Notes under the pieces: model-generated
Told to the model about the DNA's origin: nothing
What the model saw: the letters and a program-made list of their open reading frames with translations, nothing else
Database searches by the model: none
DNA from: a virus
DNA length: 43,309 nt
Direction: 5' to 3' (one strand)
IMG/VR virus record: IMGVR_UViG_3300010885_073088
Coordinates: 1 to 43,309 of that record
Part shown: one piece after another, positions 1 through 8,251 of the stretch
Layout: the number at the start of each line of letters is the position of its first letter
Numbering within the stretch: position 1 is the stretch's first letter
Translations under genes and position numbers: made by a program

Positions 1-57
1 CCTGACACTATGGGGCACTTTGTATTTAATTTGGCTGTTATAGGTGAAGGAGTATAA
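1..57 (+). CDS. C-terminal end of an upstream gene (partial)
   Basis: Frame 1 is open from the window edge to a TAA at 55-57 and ends in the residues NLAVIGEGV. The stop lies 2 nt before the next ATG, the same tight spacing seen through the operon, so this is probably the tail of another structural gene. Only 18 residues are visible and no function can be given. Confidence 0.5.
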   Translation, partial: PDTMGHFVFNLAVIGEGV

Positions 58-59
58 AT

Positions 60-1016
60 ATGGTTAATCACTCTGCATCATTGCTTGTTAATTTAAATTT
101 AAACGCCACAGATTTCACGACGCCTGACTTTTTTTCGCTGGCCGGAAGCACAAGCTCGGTGATAGCTAACGAATTGGGTGTGCCACTAGCCACCACCGAC
201 ACATACACATCATTACGAACATACGCACGTTCTAGTTTGTTTGTGGCTAGAAATTATACTCAATTGAAATTGCCTAAAGAGTTGAGTAATTTTTACGATA
301 TCCTTTTTCCTTCGGGTAGCTCTGATTACTACAAGGAGTTTTTATTGTATTGTTACCTCCAACTCGTGAACAGTACGGATAGATACAAGGATATCCTAGC
401 TTACGACAATAGAATATCGTACGCATTGCACGAGATCCGTGAGTATTTTAAATTTTCTGGAAACGCACACACATCGTCTAATTCAAAAGATTTTGAGTTG
501 CTGGTCGACGGCGAGATAAAAAATTCTCCTGACATCAATTCAGCAACAACCTATTTTAATGTATGGCAATTAGGAAATACAAACACTGTATTGATATACT
601 CTCCAACAAACAAAAAGTATTATAAGCCGGGCGCACCTGCACGCACGAACAGCGACAACATGCAGATTGTCGTGGAAGGCTCTCCTGGAAGCCCAACAAC
701 ATCAAACACAATAGTAATGGGCGATTCTGGGCTGACCTGCACCATATCTGGAGATCTCCCAAATTTTACAACACTAGGCAACAAGTATTGGTCATTCAAC
801 TCAACAGCTCCTCTGGTCTTTGATTTTACGGCAAAGTTAGCGGAGCTTTCCAACAGAGTCATGGTAGTAGACGCTATGCTAGAACATAACAGAGAGCTGT
901 GCTCTAGCTCTTATGAAAATTTATGGAGATTACACTATAACGATGTATACAAAGTGACAGGTTTACTGTTAGCTTATATAGAGAGAGTTAATTTAATATG
1001 GCAGCAAAAGATGTAA
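60..1016 (+). CDS. phage structural protein, unknown (318 aa)
   Basis: This is an open frame with one of the few good ribosome-binding sites in the window (GGAG, 9 nt before ATG). The protein is soluble-looking, with no signal peptide or membrane segment. Residues 1-50 are Ser/Thr-rich and the C-terminal third is helical-looking. It overlaps the next gene by 19 nt, so the two are translationally linked. Its position at the head of a baseplate operon suggests a tail or baseplate component, but I recognise no family. The TATAAATA at its start resembles a T4 late promoter, but it would initiate inside the gene and is probably chance. Confidence 0.75.
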   Translation: MVNHSASLLVNLNLNATDFTTPDFFSLAGSTSSVIANELGVPLATTDTYTSLRTYARSSLFVARNYTQLKLPKELSNFYDILFPSGSSDYYKEFLLYCYLQLVNSTDRYKDILAYDNRISYALHEIREYFKFSGNAHTSSNSKDFELLVDGEIKNSPDINSATTYFNVWQLGNTNTVLIYSPTNKKYYKPGAPARTNSDNMQIVVEGSPGSPTTSNTIVMGDSGLTCTISGDLPNFTTLGNKYWSFNSTAPLVFDFTAKLAELSNRVMVVDAMLEHNRELCSSSYENLWRLHYNDVYKVTGLLLAYIERVNLIWQQKM

Positions 1017-2626
1017 AAATTAAATGCAGTTTGGGGGACGCTAATGGGGCAACACTCACGTATCAGGTTGGTAGCATACCCACAGCCACCGTGAGTTTAA
1101 TTCCTCCTGGAGGATTTGCAGTGGAAGGGTTTCAACTCACGGACGTGGAAGGACAGAAACGTGGAGGCACACACTTCATAGATATTTCTGTAAAAGCTCA
1201 CGCAGCTCTTGGCAGTACCTCAAGGAAAGCTCTTTTTATTGGTACCCTGGACGGTATGAGCGTCAACCAAACTTTCGGCAGCGCGCGGTATGAGGCGGTA
1301 ATAAAGAACAAGGCACAAGTTCTGGCTGAGTTAACCACTATGACTCCAGGGCTGTATCCGGCAGGAGTTAACATATATAAAAACCCAGGCTGGTCTTCAA
1401 TTATAAATAACCAGGAAGATGGAAAGGTGGAGCAGTGGGGTATGATGAGTGAGGCTCCCGAAGTATTCAATCATCCACCCATTAAGGCGTATACTGAAAT
1501 AATTAAATGGGTCCTAGGTAAGCAGAAAAGCGGCTGGGAGAATTATGTGGGTATAGATAAAGATTTGACGGGAGGTACGCCATTCGATGGAATATTTACT
1601 GACGGACGATATTCAAAAGCTTTAGATGAGGCTATAAGAATTTTTGACACTATAGATCTTGATGCTGTTACTGGCGGAGCGCAGGCGGGTATAAACTGCA
1701 CTGACGCTGTTATCACAGACTCCATGGGTTCTTTGTTTAAGTCAGGTCCAAGCGTGCTGCTTGAGAACTATCTTGGGTTTCTGAGTTTCATGGGCTGCAC
1801 AATGATTTTTAGTAATAATAAAGCTTACGTTGTACCAATGAACTCAGCACTCAAGCAGGGAGGTTCGGCGCCAGGCAAAGGACAGACCCAAGGGTCACCA
1901 AATATTGCGGGTCCCGTAGATTACAACAACTACGTTTATAATGATATTGGCTACCGCGATATTGCCTGTGTGGCTGTTGTGATTGACGCGGGGCCTGGAG
2001 GACCCAATCTAGGTAGTGCGACATGGGACACCGGAGGTGCTGCCTACTATTGCGAAAAACAAGGAGCATCGAAAGCTTCTGGTGTATATGTTGTTCGTGC
2101 ACACCCATTCATGGCCTTGTCGGCAACACGAGCATTAAACGATACTGCGGAGTTTGCAGATCGAATCGATGGAGGCACTGACTCGCTACATAAAGCCAAA
2201 ATTTCATTTGATGCGGCTGCAACAGCTTCAGGTAAGGGTCACGCCGCGCGCGCCAACGCCAAGGTCAAGACCGCCCGAACCAAATACGGCAAAGCACTGC
2301 AAAGTTTTGCCGAGAATAGGTTTTATCAAGCAAGGTATGGAGACAGGCAAGGTTCAATATTGTTGGATTTTAACCCCCAGTGGTGTCCAGGCACAGGGGG
2401 TGTGTTGTTTATGAAGGGTACGGGTATGGCTGTGGAGTTTTATGTCACATCAGTATCTCATCATGTGGGTGTTAATTCTCCGGCAGAAGGAACGGCAATA
2501 ACAACAGTTAATTTTAGTTGTGGTAGGCTAGGTAAGCCGCCTTCTGGTATGTCCTTTGACGCTTTTTTGGGTTATAGTAGAGGCAAAGAAAAAGGCATTC
2601 AGGCGAGCTTTGTTGGAGACACATAA
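998..2626 (+). CDS. tail/baseplate structural protein, possibly hub-like (542 aa)
   Basis: This is a long frame overlapping its upstream neighbour by 19 nt and ending 1 nt before the sigma-like gene. The N-terminal part (residues 1-110) is beta-rich. The C-terminal part, around residues 455-525, includes the segments FNPQWCPGTGGVLFM and FYVTSVSHHVG followed by a TTVNFSCGR-type strand. That layout resembles the ends of phage tail-hub or late-control proteins that sit on the tail tube. The hub call is inference from this weak resemblance and from the gp25-like and J-like genes downstream. A low-complexity Ala/Lys segment near residues 400-430 breaks the fold and may be a linker. Confidence 0.6.
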   Translation: MAAKDVKIKCSLGDANGATLTYQVGSIPTATVSLIPPGGFAVEGFQLTDVEGQKRGGTHFIDISVKAHAALGSTSRKALFIGTLDGMSVNQTFGSARYEAVIKNKAQVLAELTTMTPGLYPAGVNIYKNPGWSSIINNQEDGKVEQWGMMSEAPEVFNHPPIKAYTEIIKWVLGKQKSGWENYVGIDKDLTGGTPFDGIFTDGRYSKALDEAIRIFDTIDLDAVTGGAQAGINCTDAVITDSMGSLFKSGPSVLLENYLGFLSFMGCTMIFSNNKAYVVPMNSALKQGGSAPGKGQTQGSPNIAGPVDYNNYVYNDIGYRDIACVAVVIDAGPGGPNLGSATWDTGGAAYYCEKQGASKASGVYVVRAHPFMALSATRALNDTAEFADRIDGGTDSLHKAKISFDAAATASGKGHAARANAKVKTARTKYGKALQSFAENRFYQARYGDRQGSILLDFNPQWCPGTGGVLFMKGTGMAVEFYVTSVSHHVGVNSPAEGTAITTVNFSCGRLGKPPSGMSFDAFLGYSRGKEKGIQASFVGDT

Positions 2627-2627
2627 T

Positions 2628-3260
2628 ATGAACACGGTGGAACAACTAATTAAGGATAACAAAAAGCTTATTGAACTTGAGGTAAGCCGATACGCAACTA
2701 ACGTACCACACATCACGATACAGTTAGAGGCATATCGCCTGGCTAGAGAAGCCGCCAGAACATTCAATCCAGCTCTTGGGTATAAGTTCAGCACACATTT
2801 AATGAATAACTTGAAGAAGCTATCCAGAATATCAACACAGTATGGCAGCGTATTACGTATACCAGAAAACACCCAATTCGGTATCAACAAACTGCAGAAG
2901 ATAGAAAAAGACCTAGAACACACACTAGGGCGCCCACCTACTCTCGATGAACTAGCACATCACACTGGTGTAAGCATGAAGTCTATTTCCAATACCCTAA
3001 ATAATCGTAAGGTCAGCTCAGGAATATCTTCTTTGTTTGAGTCTCCCGAGCTTCTTGATGGTGCCAACTCAGAATGGGTACAGTTTGTGTATCACGATCT
3101 GTCAGATAAAGATAAGATAATTTTTGAGCATATGACCGGGTTTGGAGGCAAAAAAATATTACCAAATGGTGAGATTGCACACAAATTAAATTTGTCTATA
3201 GGCACATTAAATAATAGAATAAAGTTGATAACCACGACACTTTCGAAAGGTTGGAAATGA
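2628..3260 (+). CDS. sigma-70-family RNA polymerase sigma factor-like protein (210 aa)
   Basis: Residues 38-80 read like sigma region 2.2-2.4: REAARTFNPALGYKFSTHL corresponds to the family pattern 'AVDKFDPxxGYKFSTYA', and the basic LRIPENTQ follows. Residues 88-120 (KLQKIEKDLEHTLGRPPTLD and onward) match region 3, 'lGRxPTxeElA'. A helix-turn-helix near residues 180-205 (GEIAHKLNLSIGTLNNRIK) could be region 4. Region 1 is absent and the protein is short, as in phage sigma factors such as T4 gp55. The ATG at 2628 was chosen because GGAG lies 10 nt upstream and the previous stop is 1 nt away. A start 72 nt earlier would overlap the previous gene. The role would be to redirect host RNA polymerase to phage promoters. 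That is inference; target promoters are not proven. Confidence 0.75.
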   Translation: MNTVEQLIKDNKKLIELEVSRYATNVPHITIQLEAYRLAREAARTFNPALGYKFSTHLMNNLKKLSRISTQYGSVLRIPENTQFGINKLQKIEKDLEHTLGRPPTLDELAHHTGVSMKSISNTLNNRKVSSGISSLFESPELLDGANSEWVQFVYHDLSDKDKIIFEHMTGFGGKKILPNGEIAHKLNLSIGTLNNRIKLITTTLSKGWK

Positions 3261-3667
3261 AATCTATTGAAGAAATACTAAAAACACTCAATGAGTGGTG
3301 CACCGCATTCATACCAACGTACAGACTGACCAATGACACTGGCGGTCGTCCGTGGTATATTGAGGCCACTGATTTTCAAGGACCTTTTAAACTGAAGGAA
3401 TTAAGTAATGTCACAGACCGAGACACACTGAACCAAGATTTCAAGCAACGCTTTTTTGAAAAAGACGTTAAAGCGAAGAAAGGTGTAAGCGCAATTAAAC
3501 TGGAAATCTCCGCAATGTATAGCTATAACAAATGCTTTGTTCAAAGATACAAAGGAAGACTGCACTTTTATCGCGACGACCTTTCACAAAAAGGTGCCAG
3601 AATAATGGTCGCTGCTGGGCAGTCTCACGGTTTATTCAAAGAGTTTAAGAAAAATATGGATTCATAA
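3257..3667 (+). CDS. unknown small protein (136 aa)
   Basis: The start codon overlaps the stop of the sigma-like gene (ATGA), a classic coupled pair, so the two are probably made together. The protein is basic and lacks a signal peptide or membrane segments. I recognise no family. It could be a partner of the sigma-like protein or a tail-assembly factor, but only the coupling supports this. Confidence 0.7.
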   Translation: MKSIEEILKTLNEWCTAFIPTYRLTNDTGGRPWYIEATDFQGPFKLKELSNVTDRDTLNQDFKQRFFEKDVKAKKGVSAIKLEISAMYSYNKCFVQRYKGRLHFYRDDLSQKGARIMVAAGQSHGLFKEFKKNMDS

Positions 3668-3678
3668 CAACTCAAAGT

Positions 3679-4158
3679 ATGGCTGTAGCAACAATATCTT
3701 CTAATTATACGGGCAGGCGCAAAGACATCAGTATTTTACAATACCCTGACGCCTCCACAGCTTCCACACAGACAATGTTTCCTGTGTTCGGTAAGACCAC
3801 CAGAATGTGTGCTGGCGTGCAGAAATTGGTACAAAAATACGCTATAATTTTATTAACTAATATAAATTCTCAAGAAACTTTTCCATTGTTCGGTACTGAT
3901 TTTTTATATCCGCTGCGTGCAGGTATATCTCCTGTAGATAATTTACAAGCTACTCAGCTCTTTAATCTGGCAAGTTACGCGGCAGTCAACACACTAAAGC
4001 GTTATCAGATAGATAATCCGGATATTCCAGCAGACGAAACAATCACCACAGCCGAGCTCACGAACATCAGTGTGTATGGAGGTTCTGCAAGTTTTGAGGT
4101 GACGATTAAAACTGAAGCAGGTGACACTATAGATTTTGTTGTGCCTATACCTAAATAA
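3679..4158 (+). CDS. gp25-like baseplate wedge protein (159 aa)
   Basis: Residues 55-85 contain LLTNINSQETFPLFGTDF followed by a YPLRAG-type strand. This is the layout of the T4 gp25/GPW family, in which 'LLT..GerpmxPxfG' precedes the core. The length (159 aa) fits the family. It lies directly upstream of the gp6/J-like gene, the order normal for contractile-tail wedge genes. It would sit in the inner baseplate ring and help nucleate the sheath. Seen: the motif and the synteny. Inferred: the function. The start has no Shine-Dalgarno sequence. Confidence 0.65.
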   Translation: MAVATISSNYTGRRKDISILQYPDASTASTQTMFPVFGKTTRMCAGVQKLVQKYAIILLTNINSQETFPLFGTDFLYPLRAGISPVDNLQATQLFNLASYAAVNTLKRYQIDNPDIPADETITTAELTNISVYGGSASFEVTIKTEAGDTIDFVVPIPK

Positions 4159-4163
4159 ATATT

Positions 4164-5780
4164 ATGCCAGAAATACTAGAAAATACAGTAGCAAGATTGG
4201 CGACGTTTATATCTGAAAACTATTCAGATATTGAAACAGGTCCAGGCTCTGTCATCAACGAGCTTTTAATTAAAGTAGCCTCTGCCGTACAAAACAAACA
4301 ATATAATCTGATATCTGACCTGGCCCAGAGCAACACCATCTCTGCTGTTCTATCCAGCGACACCGATACCTATTCTCCAATACTAGACAGCATCGCCTCT
4401 AACTATAATACTGCCAGACACGAAGGAGTTACTGTGACAGGTAAGCTTAAAATAACTGTAAGCTCTGATGCTGGGCATATTCTTCGAGCAGGATTTAGAT
4501 TTCTACAGCCGGCACTAAATCTGGAATACCATCTATTAAATGAAACGCGGGTAAGTTCTGACCCAGACCCGGTATTAGATGAATTGCAGTTATTTTCAGC
4601 TAATGGTTTATATTACTTCATAGTTGATGTTGTGGCCAGTGGTGTGGGTGCTGAATACCAGGTGTCTTCTGGTACGGTGTTCACACTCTACTCCACAAAT
4701 TTTATATCTGGGCTTGTTAAAATAGAGGCGTATGGGAGCTTTTCTTCTGGTGCCTCCCGAGAGACTGACCGGGAATTGGTGATGAGATTTAAAAGCAGTC
4801 TAGGAAACACACGTTTTGAGTCTGCTGCAGGTATCGCAAACAATTTTAAAAATACGTTTGCAGGCTTTCAGACTTTGTCGGTTTGTGGAGCCAATGATAC
4901 AGAAATGTTACGCTCAAAACAGAACGCGCTAGGAATAGCCACTTTTGGAAAAGCTGATGTATATGTAAGATCTGTTGTAGGGTTAGAAACCTTCCACATC
5001 ACCAAGACAGCTACTAAAATAGCCGACAATACTTGGCAGGTGGTTATAGATAACTCCGATGCTCCGGGATTTTATACAGTAAAGTCTATTGTGCCGGCAA
5101 TTGTAGATGTAAGCCTTGGTGGTACTTTGGTACCAACCAAGGTGGATTTTGACTGGGCTATTTATAGTGGTCAGCGAAACAACGATATAAACTCTCGTAG
5201 TGAAGCCAGGTTTACAAAATATCAAAACGCAACCGTCACCTTTTCGTACACAGAAGCACCTACAGTTCCAGTGCACTCTAAGGCGTTATTTGAGCTAAGT
5301 CTCACAGGGCAGCCAAATATTATGAAAATGCAAGATCTCTTGCTTGGTGATGCTCAGCGGCTGGCTTGTTCAGACTATCTAGTTAAATCTGCGGTGCCTT
5401 GCATGGTGTCGTTAAATATTTCATTAGCCAAAAAAACAGCGGTAGACACTTACGAGTCTTTGAATTTACAGCAGCTTAAAAAAGACATATTCATGTATAT
5501 TAATACTCTACCCTTTGGTTCTGAGTTGCAGGCTTCAAATATTGTGGATATCTGTCACAACTATAAAATTAAGCGAGTCAATTTGCCTATACATATGACG
5601 GGTGTTATAGTCTCACCAGAAGGTGCACCAATAACAATTACCAGCACAGATGTGCTCAGTATTCCTGATATGCCTGAGATAGGTGTGACTCCAAAGACTA
5701 CGCTTTATTTCACAGATTACTATAGGATTGAGGCCGGTGTGGTTAATCCCATAGACAATATAGGTCTGAATATCGCGTAA
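4164..5780 (+). CDS. baseplate J / gp6-like wedge protein (538 aa)
   Basis: The N-terminus (residues 8-45) carries the usual opening of J-like proteins, a helical stretch ending in TGPGSVINELLIKVA. Further on, SGVGAEYQVSSGTVF corresponds to the family's 'G..gNv..G.i' strand, and SSGASRETDRELVMRFK to 'GGxdxEsDeelR.R'. These are the hallmarks of baseplate J / T4 gp6, which forms the wedge ring that transmits the contraction signal. The gene starts 5 nt after the gp25-like gene and ends 4 nt before the next. No ribosome-binding site is visible; the ATG follows TAAATATT. Confidence 0.8.
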   Translation: MPEILENTVARLATFISENYSDIETGPGSVINELLIKVASAVQNKQYNLISDLAQSNTISAVLSSDTDTYSPILDSIASNYNTARHEGVTVTGKLKITVSSDAGHILRAGFRFLQPALNLEYHLLNETRVSSDPDPVLDELQLFSANGLYYFIVDVVASGVGAEYQVSSGTVFTLYSTNFISGLVKIEAYGSFSSGASRETDRELVMRFKSSLGNTRFESAAGIANNFKNTFAGFQTLSVCGANDTEMLRSKQNALGIATFGKADVYVRSVVGLETFHITKTATKIADNTWQVVIDNSDAPGFYTVKSIVPAIVDVSLGGTLVPTKVDFDWAIYSGQRNNDINSRSEARFTKYQNATVTFSYTEAPTVPVHSKALFELSLTGQPNIMKMQDLLLGDAQRLACSDYLVKSAVPCMVSLNISLAKKTAVDTYESLNLQQLKKDIFMYINTLPFGSELQASNIVDICHNYKIKRVNLPIHMTGVIVSPEGAPITITSTDVLSIPDMPEIGVTPKTTLYFTDYYRIEAGVVNPIDNIGLNIA

Positions 5781-5784
5781 TATT

Positions 5785-7635
5785 ATGACTCTAGATTTTC
5801 TACCTTCAACGTTCCCAGCAGGAGATGTCACAGACGGTCAATACCTATATCGGTCACTAGGTTCGTTTTGGACGCAGGTATTTCAAGATAAGAACGCATT
5901 GAAGGGATACACTATAGGAATGGCGGAAGAACTAGCGCAGTCTTATCTAAAATTGGTCGAGACCATCAACCAATACTCAATTAAAAATATAGATACACTG
6001 CATACGGAAAAATGGCTTCCGCTAACGATTAAGAAATCAGAATTTAATAGAGTTCCTTTTGTCTTTACTCCTGGTGGGGCCGTGTTCGGTCGGCAGCCAT
6101 CAACTGATACTCTGTACGCTTCTCAATTATTCCGTTTCGGGCAGCCCAAGACAGGCACCACAACCCATGCCTATAGTTTTGCCCCAAAAATAAATTTGCG
6201 GGAATTTGGTGTTATAGCCAACAGGATAATATCGCCATCTTTAACTCTTTTGCCTGGTGTAGATGTCCGTTATGAGGGTGGGTTGATGTATTTTAATGCT
6301 GACTTATTTGATAACGAGTATATTCCAAAAGCCGCCGTATTAACCGAGGGAGGAACTGTCAGCACATTTCAAGATATTGATGGTCGCACGGTGAGGGATG
6401 AATTTATCGTACTGTGGCTTTACATGGCTAAAGTAGATGAGGCCACCATATACAAAAATTTTGGGGTGTTGCTTGACCTTAAGCTGGACACCTCCGAAGA
6501 CTATAAAACTTTATTGGGTGCAATCATAAACCTCGCCGTCGAGGGCCCGACAATAGCTGCAATTCGTGCAGCTTGCTGTGCGTTACTAGGTGCTCCTTTA
6601 ATAATTGAGCCGTCGGAAGTTGTTGAGGATGTTTATGACTTTGCGTCTTGGAAGTATATCATTACAGATAAAAATACATATAGATTTCCTAGTTCGGTTG
6701 AGTTAGATCGTGCAGTGAGAATCGACAGCAAGCTGTACGCAGGGCAGTCTCTTTCTTCCAGTGTTAGTGTGGTCGATTTGGTTATGGATCCTGTCTGGTG
6801 GCAACGAGAAATTTCTTCAGGAAAAGTCGGGTTCGCTTCTCATTTATTTGCAGCAGGACCAAAAAATCAACTTTTTTTCGAGAACAAGCGGCGCACTATA
6901 AATTATGATGGAATGCGTTTAACTTTTCCTGTTCTAGGTGACCCTGCAGATGTTCTTATTTTCAACAACTATTTAAATCACCCCAGCAGACAGCCAGCCA
7001 TACTTAACGCACTACACATCACCCCCGGAGCTGCAGAGACCACGACCGCTAATCCTCTAGACTTTGTATTTAATAACTTTTTTAAAAATAACTGTTTATT
7101 GTTAAAGCTGGTTTTTCATACCGATCAGCAGCTCAGGCGATTCTTCGCTTTACTGCCGTACCTTCAGAGTTACTTTCCGCCACACGTATACATTATAACT
7201 TATGTGAATTTAAATTTATCGATTGACTCTATAGATAATTTAAATAATGGCCTAACTATCCCTCAGGCTCCAGGCCAATTGTTCAGCTTGGACGGTTCAA
7301 ATATTTTAACAGGTTCTCGACCAACCATACTTTCTACAACCACAAGCAGAGACGACGATTACTATAAAGATTATATAAATCGCATGTTTTGCATAGCTGT
7401 GGGTCCCTATAGAAATCCAGTTCCTCCTCATCATCCTAGTATGGTACCTAGTGAGCAGGACAAGCCGCTACACTCTTCAGATAATCTTGACGAGTTGTCC
7501 GCTAATACCGTTGATGGTATAACCTGTGGAACGCTGCGTACATACATTCCAGTAACAGTAACACCTCCAGGCCAGGATACGCCTCGCCGCCCATCTACCA
7601 AAGAAGTCCCGGCGATCTTATTAATAGACTTTTAA
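5785..7635 (+). CDS. baseplate-associated protein (616 aa)
   Basis: This large protein lies immediately downstream of the J-like gene. The N-terminus (residues 10-75) resembles the start of phage 'tail protein I'/gp7-type wedge components: a hydrophobic LPSTF opening, then helices ending in the polar segment IDTLHTEKWLPL. The middle is beta-rich. The C-terminal 60 residues are Pro- and Ser-rich and probably disordered. By position it should be a wedge component or an adaptor to the fibres encoded next. I do not recognise a specific family with confidence. Confidence 0.65.
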   Translation: MTLDFLPSTFPAGDVTDGQYLYRSLGSFWTQVFQDKNALKGYTIGMAEELAQSYLKLVETINQYSIKNIDTLHTEKWLPLTIKKSEFNRVPFVFTPGGAVFGRQPSTDTLYASQLFRFGQPKTGTTTHAYSFAPKINLREFGVIANRIISPSLTLLPGVDVRYEGGLMYFNADLFDNEYIPKAAVLTEGGTVSTFQDIDGRTVRDEFIVLWLYMAKVDEATIYKNFGVLLDLKLDTSEDYKTLLGAIINLAVEGPTIAAIRAACCALLGAPLIIEPSEVVEDVYDFASWKYIITDKNTYRFPSSVELDRAVRIDSKLYAGQSLSSSVSVVDLVMDPVWWQREISSGKVGFASHLFAAGPKNQLFFENKRRTINYDGMRLTFPVLGDPADVLIFNNYLNHPSRQPAILNALHITPGAAETTTANPLDFVFNNFFKNNCLLLKLVFHTDQQLRRFFALLPYLQSYFPPHVYIITYVNLNLSIDSIDNLNNGLTIPQAPGQLFSLDGSNILTGSRPTILSTTTSRDDDYYKDYINRMFCIAVGPYRNPVPPHHPSMVPSEQDKPLHSSDNLDELSANTVDGITCGTLRTYIPVTVTPPGQDTPRRPSTKEVPAILLIDF

Positions 7636-7652
7636 AGCTGTATAGGTATAAT
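7625..7652 (+). promoter_or_regulatory. sigma-70-type promoter, near-leaderless
   Basis: TAGACT at 7625-7630 and TATAAT at 7647-7652 are spaced by 16 nt. The -10 box ends 7 nt before the ATG at 7660, so the predicted start point is at or 1 nt before the start codon. The -35 box overlaps the end of the upstream gene. Confidence 0.55.
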
Positions 7653-7659
7653 ATAACTT

Positions 7660-8247
7660 ATGGGAACAATAGAAACTTTAAACGTAACGCACGGGCTTGC
7701 TGGATTTGTAAAGATTTGGCGTACAGATATAAAGACTGGTGAGGTTGTTTTGCTTGTAGATAAGCAGAATAAAATTCTTAAGCAGGGAGCCAAAATTATT
7801 TCGCAGCTGCTTGGAGGCAAACCAGAATCAAAAATTTGGGGAATGTATATCGGATACAACAATGATCCTAGCTATGAGCTGACTAACGCCCCAACGATAG
7901 ACGTAGACTACTCTCATCCATTTTCACAGTTTTCTGAAAATCCTGGAAGTATGTTTGGTTATCTTAGAGAACCACTAACATTCACACCGAACTATCTATC
8001 TTCTACCTCTTACGAAGACAATACTGTTCTATTCTCCACGATGATCACCTCGGCTAATTCTGTGGGAGGCGCAGAATTTATCACAGGAACAAGTAATATT
8101 TATGAGGTGGCGCTTATTGCCGCACCGGCTTTGAACGACGTCACCAAAGACTTGGTTTTTTCTCGCACAAATTTTAATCCTGTTCAGTACAATTCCAGTT
8201 ACAACTTCACGATTACTTGGGGAGTGAGAATTCTGGTTCCTGCATAA
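7660..8247 (+). CDS. tail fibre/baseplate-type protein (195 aa)
   Basis: This is a small beta-rich protein. It begins with a strand pair around GFVKIWRTD, then the helix QGAKIISQLLGG, then mostly strands, ending in NFTITWGVRILVPA. It resembles short phage distal-tail proteins that cap or connect fibres. It is encoded between a wedge protein and a large fibre protein. The gene has its own TATAAT box close to the ATG, so it could be transcribed separately from the long operon. No enzymatic motif is visible. Confidence 0.6.
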   Translation: MGTIETLNVTHGLAGFVKIWRTDIKTGEVVLLVDKQNKILKQGAKIISQLLGGKPESKIWGMYIGYNNDPSYELTNAPTIDVDYSHPFSQFSENPGSMFGYLREPLTFTPNYLSSTSYEDNTVLFSTMITSANSVGGAEFITGTSNIYEVALIAAPALNDVTKDLVFSRTNFNPVQYNSSYNFTITWGVRILVPA

Positions 8248-8251
8248 ACAT

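Noticed and set aside
54-61. TATAAATA as a T4-type late promoter
   Set aside because: Transcription would start inside the gene, after the ATG and its good GGAG site.
2556-2627. Longer start for the sigma-like protein
   Set aside because: It uses a weak start overlapping the previous gene; the ATG at 2628 has a GGAG site and normal spacing.
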